IMG/VR virus record: IMGVR_UViG_3300021440_000120
Coordinates: 1-24,311 of that record
DNA: 24,311 nt
From: a virus
Reading direction: 5' to 3' (one strand)
Part shown: positions 1-6,370 of the stretch, piece by piece
How positions within the stretch are numbered: position 1 is the stretch's first letter
Layout of the letters: each line of letters opens with the position of its first letter
Notes under the pieces: model-generated
The model's input: only the letters and a program-made list of their open reading frames with translations
What the model was told of the DNA's origin: nothing
The model's database searches: none
Translations under genes and position numbers: made by a program

Positions 1-162
1 ACGGTCTGGCAGGCGCGCCTGGAGATCCCGCGCACCGAGATCGGCGGGCCTGGCGGCATCAAGGCGTCGTTCACGTTCAAGGGAGAGCGGGACTCGTCCA
101 CCGGCATCGCGTACACGGTGGTGCTGCAGAACACCACGGCGGCGGCCACGTACACTGGTTGA
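1..162 (+). CDS. Phage tail tube (major tail) protein, C-terminal fragment
   Basis: Only the last 53 codons are visible, because the start lies before the window. The reading frame is open from base 1 to a TGA at 160-162. The peptide (containing IPRTEIGGPGG and SFTFKGERDSSTG, then a beta-rich end) resembles the C-terminus of siphovirus tail-tube proteins, which polymerise into the hollow tail shaft around the tape measure. Position supports this: in lambda-like tails the tube gene comes directly before the frameshifted chaperone and the tape-measure gene, which is the order seen here. The family assignment rests on a short fragment and context, so it is good but not certain. Confidence 0.7.
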   Translation, partial: TVWQARLEIPRTEIGGPGGIKASFTFKGERDSSTGIAYTVVLQNTTAAATYTG

Positions 163-250
163 CGCAACGCTCAGGAAACCGTAACATAGTCGCAGCACAA
201 GACGCCCTTGTCTTACCACAAGGGCGTCGCCACATCAAGAGGAGCTAACC

Positions 251-712
251 ATGATTTCCATCAAGAAGAGCAAACCTGATTCTTTGGTCAAGATCCCCCT
301 CAGTTTCAACGTTGAGCTGGAGTGTCAGATTCTTGACACATCGCAAATGTTCATGGCGCGCAGTCGGACGCGGGTTGCGGTGCGGAACAGCGGCGCGACC
401 ACGGATGAGTTATCAACCGAAGACTTCCTTGCCGTGTTCGATGCAGAGTTGATTCTGCAAATGGGGGCGCTCAGTGTCAAATCCTGGACCGGAGTCGAGG
501 AGCCGTGCACGCCTGAGAATGTCCGCGCACTGCTATCCTTAGCCCCGTATGGGCAAGAGTTCGAGCGGATGTACAATCACATCTCGTGGGAGGATACCGC
601 CAGAAAAAACGGGTTCGCGCCTTGGCAGAATGGGAGTTTAACGGAGGCGCCGACTACTGCCGAGGCTGCCGAGAATCAGACCTTCCATGCGCAAGAGGGC
701 AACGTGGCGTAG
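251..712 (+). CDS. Tail assembly chaperone, short (gpG-like) form
   Basis: A 153-residue protein starting at ATG 251 behind AAGAGGAG. It sits between the tail-tube and tape-measure genes, where long-tailed phages encode the gpG/gpGT chaperones that coat the tape-measure protein during tail assembly and are absent from the finished virion. The N-terminal about 120 residues look like a compact folded domain. The last 30 residues, after the slippery site, are low-complexity (rich in A, E, T), as expected for a tail reached only by ribosomes that do not shift. I recognise it by position and frameshift architecture rather than by strong sequence motifs. Confidence 0.8.
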   Translation: MISIKKSKPDSLVKIPLSFNVELECQILDTSQMFMARSRTRVAVRNSGATTDELSTEDFLAVFDAELILQMGALSVKSWTGVEEPCTPENVRALLSLAPYGQEFERMYNHISWEDTARKNGFAPWQNGSLTEAPTTAEAAENQTFHAQEGNVA

Positions 713-954
713 ACGGGCACTATTGTCCGTACATCGAGCACGCCCCGGAGACCATCTACGAAGCGCAGTGCATTGCGCTGGTGCTGGCGTGCTCTGGGCA
801 AATGCGCACCGCAGGCATGGGCGGTATAGTTGGCATTGACATAGGCGTGGCGTTGGCCATGGCGCAAGCCATGGGCTACGATGTTGAAGAGATGGCCGAA
901 CTGCTCCCATGGGCAGAACAGGGCATCATGAAAGCGTTCACAAAAGATAGATAA
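251..954 (+). CDS. Tail assembly chaperone, -1 frameshift fusion (gpGT-like)
   Basis: Codons 1-120 (251-610) are shared with the short form. Ribosomes slipping back one base on A-AAA-AAC (604-610) reread base 610 and continue to the TGA/TAA region ending at 954, giving about 234 residues. The extension carries a Cys cluster (CRGC, then further Cys within about 30 residues, possibly a zinc site) followed by a helical Ala/Gly/Met-rich domain. In lambda the T domain of gpGT binds the tape measure while the G domain recruits tail-tube subunits; the same role is inferred here. The downstream frame has no convincing start of its own (only a GTG at 586 with no Shine-Dalgarno sequence), which favours frameshifting over independent initiation. 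Confidence 0.82.
604..610 (+). promoter_or_regulatory. Programmed -1 ribosomal frameshift site (A AAA AAC)
   Basis: The heptamer A-AAA-AAC is in the exact register required (zero frame reads AGA AAA AAC GGG, 602-613), so both tRNAs can re-pair after slipping back one base. A short helix between 617-621 (GCGCC) and 646-650 (GGCGC), starting 6 nt after the heptamer, could act as a downstream stimulator. That helix is inferred only. Confidence 0.85.
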
Positions 955-977
955 CTCCGTTTTTCAAAGAGGTTCCC

Positions 978-3900
978 ATGGCTGGTCAAGCTAACGAATT
1001 GCGATTTCGGCTCAAGGTTGACGGTGAGGAGTTGCGCGTCGGCCTCGACCAAGCCATCCAGCACATCAAGAAGTTCGAGGAGCAGGCAGGCGGGGCCACG
1101 CGGGCCATCAAGAAGTTGAGCGACGAGCAGAAGTTCGCCGCGCAGCAATTCGGAAAAGGGGTTGCGAAAGACCTCGGTCTTCCCTGGGCCGAGGTCAAGC
1201 GCCCCATGATGACGGCGTATTCTGCGGGCATGAATTCCCCTGGAGGCGATGAGTCCCAGGCGCGCAGCATGATGCAGGCCATGGCGGACCATTACCGCAA
1301 GGCGGCGGAAGAGAATCGAAAGGCTCTGCAATCCGTTCGCGAGCGCGTGGCGGCAGAGCAACAAGGGTTGGAAATCGCGCAACGATCTGCCGCTACGCAA
1401 GCGGAGGCCAGCCGCCGCAGGATGACGGACGAGGAGCAGATCGCCCGCCTCCAGGAGCGCAATCAGAATTTCCTGTCTGGGGAGCGCACCGCGCGACTCA
1501 CCTCCACCATGCAGGCCGAGTTGCGCATGCTGGAGCGAATGGGGCGCACGTCGGACGCCGAGGCACGCCGCGCAGTGTTCACGCGCGCCATGCTTGAGCG
1601 GCAAGCGGCGGCGTCCTCAGAGCGTGATGCAGAGCAACGACGGACGGAAGAGGCGCGCAACCGTGAACGCGAGTTGGAAAGACTGCGCCGTATTTCGGAT
1701 CGCGCGCGGGCGACGGCTGACCGGGAGCGTCATCAAGAAACAATGCGTCAGCTTCGCGATGAAGGGCGCGCCCGCGAACAAAGCATGTCTGCGATGATGT
1801 CGCGCATGCAGGCGCTGGCAATCATGGCTCCTGGTGGCGGCGGACCGTTGGCGGGCTTGTTCATGGGCGCTGGCCGTATGGGGCCGCTTGGCCTGCTTGG
1901 CATGACCGGAACCGCCGCCGCTGCGGGCGGTTTCATGATCGGCGACCAGTATAACCAACTGCTCCAACGCATGGAAACCGCCATGCCGGGCGGAAGCAAA
2001 AGCGGCGCTGCGGCGGCGCTCAGTGCCATGACCAATATTGCGGTCGATCTTGGCGTGGCCCTGGGCGACGTGGTTCCTCTCTATCAGCAACTGGTTCTCA
2101 CCGGCAAGGATCTTGGTATCTCCAACCAAGAGGCCGAAAAACTCACCCGCAACATTCTCAACCTCGCGGCAACGTCGGGCATTTCCGCGCAGGCGATGCA
2201 GTTCGGCCTGCGGCAGATGGGGCAAGCCCTCGGCATGGGAGTGGTGCATGCCGAGGAGTTCAACTCCATGGTCGAGAACATGTATCCTCTCGTCGTCAAG
2301 ATTGCAGAGGCCATGGGGAAGACCGTTGCCCAGCTGCGGCAAGATGTGATCCAGCAGAAAGTATCGTCGCGTGATCTTCTGAACGGACTGCAAGAGATTC
2401 AGGTGGCGTCGGAAGGGGCGTACATCTCTGCGGAGCGCACGCTCACGCGCATCTGGGAGTTCAGCAAGGCAAAAGCAGACGACTTCCTCGGTTTGCGAGG
2501 GTGGACTGAAGACGTTTTAAAGAATCTAAATGGCATCATCAACGGGCTTGAAAAACCGCTGTCCCTCAAGCCAATTGAGGAGCAAATTGCCGCGATGGAG
2601 CGGGACAAGGCGAAGATTGATGCCTTGTCTAGTTTTTCCGGAGGTGTATACGACGCTGCGCACTCTCCTTCCACCTTTCCAGTCGTCGGACCTTTGGCGA
2701 GTTTGCTGACTCGCTGGGCTATGTCCTCCGAGGTCGGCACAGAAACAGGCATGAGTCGGGAGCAAATTGTTAAGCAACTCGCTGCGTTAAAAGACACTCA
2801 GAAAAAGAACGCGGAGTTGGAGACAACTCCTGATGCGTTTCTCAAACCTGCGCAAGCATTCATGACGCATTTAGCAACGCAATACGGGGCGTTGAAAGGG
2901 CTTCCAGAAGCCGCCACGAGACTCAGCACCTTAGACGAATTGAAACGTGCCTCGGGAGCATCTATCGACCCAAAGCTGTCCGCCGACATCGAGGCGCTGC
3001 ACAAGTTTGCGCAGGCTTACTCGGTTGCGGCGGACAAGGTAGGCCGAGACACAGCCTTTTTCTTGAACAGTGAGCAAGACCCTAAGCAAAGGAAAGCTAT
3101 TCGAGACAGCGGAGACGCAGAACAGAGACGTTTGTTTTTTGACTTTATAGCTGAGGCTAATAAGAAGCAAGTTGTCATCGACAAGAACGTTGCTGAGAAA
3201 CTTGGCGCTCTTGCAAACGTCGAGCAGACGAAGGCTAAAAACAAATTGGAGTTGGATACTGAGGACCAACGGGTTCAAGTTGAATCGCTTCGTTTGCAAG
3301 CAAAACAAATTGAAAACGAAGCGACCCTTACGCGAGAACGCGAAAAGAAATTGCGCTTGATCGACACGGCGGCCAGTTTGGAGGCACAGGCCGCAGAAAA
3401 AGAGTTCATGATTAAGTTTATGAATAACAAAGAGTTGAGTGAAGGGGACGAGAAGCGCGCCAAAGCACAAGCCGCTGCGCACGCTGCCAATGTCGCCGCA
3501 TCTGTTAAAGAGCGGCTCATGCATCAAGTGGCGATCAAGGATCAGCAAGAGGCGCACAAGAAGGAAGAAGAGACGCGCCGCGCGCAAGAACGCTACGATC
3601 AACACTTCATCACTATGAAAGAGCAGGTTTCCGCGCTGGAGGCGGATATTACTGCTGAGGGGCTTCCAACAAAGCACGAGCAGGCTTTGGAGAAGCAGAG
3701 AGCCGCTATTCGCGCAATTGTGAAAGACAAAAAAGATCTGGTGTTGCGCGACGAGGAGATGGCGGCGCTTGCGGAGAAAATAGTGTCTTTGGAAGAAAAA
3801 CGGGACGCCATCATCAAAGCGCGGGAGATGAACGCAAAGTACGATCCGGAGGCCCGCTACAAGCAACGCATGGAGGAGCTTGCGCGGTGGAAAGCTTCTG

Positions 3901-4694
3901 GCGGGCTTTCCGATGAAGCGTATCGCAGAGAAATGTTCGACGCGGATCTTGATCGCCTGTCCGGATCCAAGAATTGGGTTGACGGCATGAAGGCGGGGGC
4001 CATGGAGTATTCCCGCACCATGGAAAGCACGGCAGAGATGACAAAGAAGGCATTCCTGGACAGCTTCAAAGCCATGGAGGACGGGCTTACGGATTTCGTC
4101 ATGACCGGAAAGTTGAACACCACCTCTTTTGCCAATCATATCCTGAGCGAGATGGCGCGGGCGGCGGTGAAGAAAACCATCACGGAACCTCTGTCAGGAA
4201 TCCTACAATCCGCGCTTGGATCGGGTTTTCTTGGATTGTTCGGCGGATGGGGAGGTGGAGGTGGAGGAACCGTTGGTGGAGGCGTTAAAGGCATGCCTGC
4301 GGAGCCTCCCGTGTTGTCTGCGTTAGGAAATGCCTTCCACAACGGCAACGTACTTCCTTTCGCGATAGGCGGCGTTGTGGGCGGCCCTACGCTCGCCCCC
4401 ATGGCTTTGATGGGCGAGGCTGGCCCTGAGGCGGTGATGCCTCTGGCGCGGCGCACAGACGGCAAACTCGGGGTGCTTGGCGCAGGCGGGGGCGGCGCCA
4501 ATGTGGTGGTAAACGTGATCGCTTCTCCGGGCAAAGGCGGACAAGTCAACGAGCGCATCGACAACGGCACGCGGTTCATTGACGTGATGGTCGAGCAGGT
4601 TGAATCCGCGATGTCTCGGCGGCTGATGAGCGGGAGAAGCAATCTCGGAACGGCGATAGAGAACACTTATGGCGCGCGCAGAGGGGGTTACTGA
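978..4694 (+). CDS. Tail tape-measure protein
   Basis: A 1238-residue protein that sets tail length and is thought to help DNA cross the envelope. Start ATG 978 follows AAAGAGG. Residues about 110-280 are charged, Arg/Glu/Ala-rich helix (coiled coil). Residues about 290-325 form a Gly/Ala/Met hydrophobic stretch. Residues about 330-470 resemble the tape-measure N-terminal domain family (typified here by LGVALGDVVPLYQQL and MGVVHAEEFNSMVE). Residues about 620-1000 are again coiled coil. Residues about 1015-1070 match the lambda-type C-terminal region (AMEDGLTDFVMTGKLN, then LSEMARAAVKK), followed by a Gly-rich linker and a GEAGPEAVMPL motif common to this family. The middle of the gene is clearly richer in AT than its ends (about 43% GC at 3121-3300 against 67% at 1081-1140, counted by hand), suggesting mosaic origin. 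The stop overlaps the next ATG by one base. Confidence 0.95.
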   Translation: MAGQANELRFRLKVDGEELRVGLDQAIQHIKKFEEQAGGATRAIKKLSDEQKFAAQQFGKGVAKDLGLPWAEVKRPMMTAYSAGMNSPGGDESQARSMMQAMADHYRKAAEENRKALQSVRERVAAEQQGLEIAQRSAATQAEASRRRMTDEEQIARLQERNQNFLSGERTARLTSTMQAELRMLERMGRTSDAEARRAVFTRAMLERQAAASSERDAEQRRTEEARNRERELERLRRISDRARATADRERHQETMRQLRDEGRAREQSMSAMMSRMQALAIMAPGGGGPLAGLFMGAGRMGPLGLLGMTGTAAAAGGFMIGDQYNQLLQRMETAMPGGSKSGAAAALSAMTNIAVDLGVALGDVVPLYQQLVLTGKDLGISNQEAEKLTRNILNLAATSGISAQAMQFGLRQMGQALGMGVVHAEEFNSMVENMYPLVVKIAEAMGKTVAQLRQDVIQQKVSSRDLLNGLQEIQVASEGAYISAERTLTRIWEFSKAKADDFLGLRGWTEDVLKNLNGIINGLEKPLSLKPIEEQIAAMERDKAKIDALSSFSGGVYDAAHSPSTFPVVGPLASLLTRWAMSSEVGTETGMSREQIVKQLAALKDTQKKNAELETTPDAFLKPAQAFMTHLATQYGALKGLPEAATRLSTLDELKRASGASIDPKLSADIEALHKFAQAYSVAADKVGRDTAFFLNSEQDPKQRKAIRDSGDAEQRRLFFDFIAEANKKQVVIDKNVAEKLGALANVEQTKAKNKLELDTEDQRVQVESLRLQAKQIENEATLTREREKKLRLIDTAASLEAQAAEKEFMIKFMNNKELSEGDEKRAKAQAAAHAANVAASVKERLMHQVAIKDQQEAHKKEEETRRAQERYDQHFITMKEQVSALEADITAEGLPTKHEQALEKQRAAIRAIVKDKKDLVLRDEEMAALAEKIVSLEEKRDAIIKAREMNAKYDPEARYKQRMEELARWKASGGLSDEAYRREMFDADLDRLSGSKNWVDGMKAGAMEYSRTMESTAEMTKKAFLDSFKAMEDGLTDFVMTGKLNTTSFANHILSEMARAAVKKTITEPLSGILQSALGSGFLGLFGGWGGGGGGTVGGGVKGMPAEPPVLSALGNAFHNGNVLPFAIGGVVGGPTLAPMALMGEAGPEAVMPLARRTDGKLGVLGAGGGGANVVVNVIASPGKGGQVNERIDNGTRFIDVMVEQVESAMSRRLMSGRSNLGTAIENTYGARRGGY

Positions 4695-5440
4695 TGCCTT
4701 TCATCTTTCCTGCGCCGATGCCGGGATACACGTTAAAGCGGGTTGACCCATGGCAGACGTTTCAAGCGGAGATCGGGCCTCCGATCCGCTATCCGACATC
4801 CAAGCGCGTCCGGGTGAAGACGACCCTGGCGTGGAACCTGGATGCCACGCAGCAAGCCGCGTTTGACGCATGGTTCCTGGAAACGGCGGAAAGCGGCAAT
4901 CAGGAGTTCTCGTTGTCTCTGGCCATCGGTGCCGGAGGTTTCGATACCGTCACCGTGCGCCTGGATGGCGCGCACAATCTGGCCTCGTTTCGCTCTGGTT
5001 CGACGGTGCGGTGGAATTTGACCGCGCCGGTCGAGTTCGAGCTTCCAGACCTTGGATGGGGCGCGCCGACCACAGCTCCGGCGGCGTGGGCGGGCACGGC
5101 GTTGCCTCTTCCTGACATGCGGTCTTGGAACCGCGCGGTGACGCCTGCCGTGATCAGAACTGCATCGAACGGGCCGACGTTCACCCGTATCCGGCGCAGG
5201 GCATATTACCCGACCGAGAAAAACCCCTTCCAACTGCGGTTGACGGACGCAGAGATGACAACCTTCTTAGCTTTCTTCGAGAACACGTTGCATGCGGGCG
5301 GGGATTGGTTTACCATGACCCTGCTGCGAGGCGATACGTTGGAGGACACAACGGTTCGTTTCGCATCTCCATGGAGCGCCACCGTTCTGCCGGGCTGCCG
5401 GTGGGCGGTGGAAACGGAGTTGGAGGTTCGCCGTGTCTGA
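4694..5440 (+). CDS. Minor tail protein with two similar halves
   Basis: A 248-residue protein that starts on the last base of the tape-measure stop (TGATG). Its place between tape measure and DUF1833/NlpC/TipJ genes is that of lambda gpM-type or distal-tail proteins at the tail tip. By eye the halves align: residues about 50-116 and 188-248 both run from an Ala/Phe helix (AAFDAWF; TTFLAFF) through an aromatic strand (QEFSLSL; DWFTMTL) to a TVR[LF] strand, and end in a W-x-hydrophobic strand (RWNLTAPVEFEL; RWAVETELEVRRV). This suggests a tandem beta-domain duplication. I do not recognise a named family for the full protein. Confidence 0.7.
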   Translation: MPFIFPAPMPGYTLKRVDPWQTFQAEIGPPIRYPTSKRVRVKTTLAWNLDATQQAAFDAWFLETAESGNQEFSLSLAIGAGGFDTVTVRLDGAHNLASFRSGSTVRWNLTAPVEFELPDLGWGAPTTAPAAWAGTALPLPDMRSWNRAVTPAVIRTASNGPTFTRIRRRAYYPTEKNPFQLRLTDAEMTTFLAFFENTLHAGGDWFTMTLLRGDTLEDTTVRFASPWSATVLPGCRWAVETELEVRRV

Positions 5441-5960
5441 TCCTTTTATGCTTGCCGCCTTGGAAGAGGCGTATGCATCTGCGCCAACGGAGCAAGTCAT
5501 ACATGAGACCATCGAAATCCATCACGCAGGATTCGTGGCCCCGATTCGCGTTGTGCGGGCGTTGACGGATTTGAGTGCGAAATTGGAGGCCAGCGCACCA
5601 GAGAACGGAGGCGAGTATGTCACGTTTCTCGCCTATGACTTCCGGTTCGTGAAGCCTGAGCGCGGCGCTTCCGGTGCTCCCCAGGCCACCCTTGCGATTG
5701 ACAACATCAACTCTGCGATCTACGAGGCGTTGCACGACGCCGCCATGTCCGGCACGCAACTCACGGTATATTATCGGGAGTATCTGACCACCGATCTGAC
5801 CCAGCCTCAGACATATCCGCCGTGGCGGTTCGTTGGCACCGCTGCGGAGGTGGACATGTTCAAGGCGTCGCTGACGATCATGTTTGATGATATGATGAAT
5901 CGAAAGCTCGGAAAGAACACTTTGTACACGGAAGAGCGTTTTCCAGGGCTGCGGCCATGA
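5433..5960 (+). CDS. DUF1833-family minor tail protein
   Basis: A 175-residue protein beginning at GTG 5433, preceded by GGAGG six bases upstream and overlapping the previous gene by 8 nt. The sequence (opening SDPFMLAALEEAYASAP, an FVKPERG motif near residue 70, a YYREYL strand, then late motifs resembling LTIMFDDMMNRK and YTEERFPGL) fits DUF1833, a tail-tip family that commonly sits where lambda has gpL, just before the NlpC/P60 gene. It is inferred to be a structural component of the tail tip near the baseplate hub. Its stop overlaps the next start as ATGA. Confidence 0.8.
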   Translation: MSDPFMLAALEEAYASAPTEQVIHETIEIHHAGFVAPIRVVRALTDLSAKLEASAPENGGEYVTFLAYDFRFVKPERGASGAPQATLAIDNINSAIYEALHDAAMSGTQLTVYYREYLTTDLTQPQTYPPWRFVGTAAEVDMFKASLTIMFDDMMNRKLGKNTLYTEERFPGLRP

Positions 5961-6370
5961 GCGACACCGCTTGGATGCTTTTGTATCTTGGTAAACCTTG
6001 GAAGGCAGGGGCACACGGTCCTGTCGCATACGACTGCTGGCATCTGTTTCGCGCCGTGCAGAAACACAGGTTCCAGCGGACGGTTCCCGTCTTGGCTTTT
6101 GTCGATGGGGCATACGATTCGCTGGAAGAACAACGCCTTCATCTGATGAGGGAGCGGCGCTATCGATGGGAAGGGGTGCCGCGTCCAAAGGAAGGTGATG
6201 CCGTGGTGACGCACCGCCCTCTGCACATTGGCGTGTGGCTTCCGTACAACGGCGGCGGTGTTTTGCATGCGGTGGAGCATGTAGGGGTGGTGTGGACCAA
6301 AGATCGTGATTGGTGCGCTTTAGGATTCGGTGAACGGACATATTACAGGCACGCCCCTGATGAAGAATAA
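5957..6370 (+). CDS. NlpC/P60-family tail peptidase
   Basis: A 137-residue protein overlapping the previous gene by 4 nt (ATGA). The motif YDCWHLF places a candidate catalytic Cys at residue 27 on the N-terminal helix, and RPLHIGVW places the catalytic His at about 90, with a further His at 104. This is the Cys-His arrangement of NlpC/P60 endopeptidases. In lambda the equivalent gpK carries an N-terminal JAB domain plus NlpC/P60; here only the NlpC/P60 part is present. It is likely a tail-tip enzyme that cuts peptide cross-links in peptidoglycan during DNA entry or assists tip assembly. It overlaps the next gene's start. Confidence 0.85.
   Translation: MSDTAWMLLYLGKPWKAGAHGPVAYDCWHLFRAVQKHRFQRTVPVLAFVDGAYDSLEEQRLHLMRERRYRWEGVPRPKEGDAVVTHRPLHIGVWLPYNGGGVLHAVEHVGVVWTKDRDWCALGFGERTYYRHAPDEE

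Noticed and set aside
586-954. Independent gene starting at GTG 586 downstream of the tail chaperone
   Set aside because: No Shine-Dalgarno sequence, and the A-AAA-AAC heptamer in exact register explains expression of this frame by frameshifting.
2931-4139. Long open frame on the - strand (about 400 codons) opposite the tape-measure gene
   Set aside because: It is antisense to a well-supported gene, has low-complexity Leu/Arg-rich sequence, no good ribosome site, and follows from the codon bias of the other strand.
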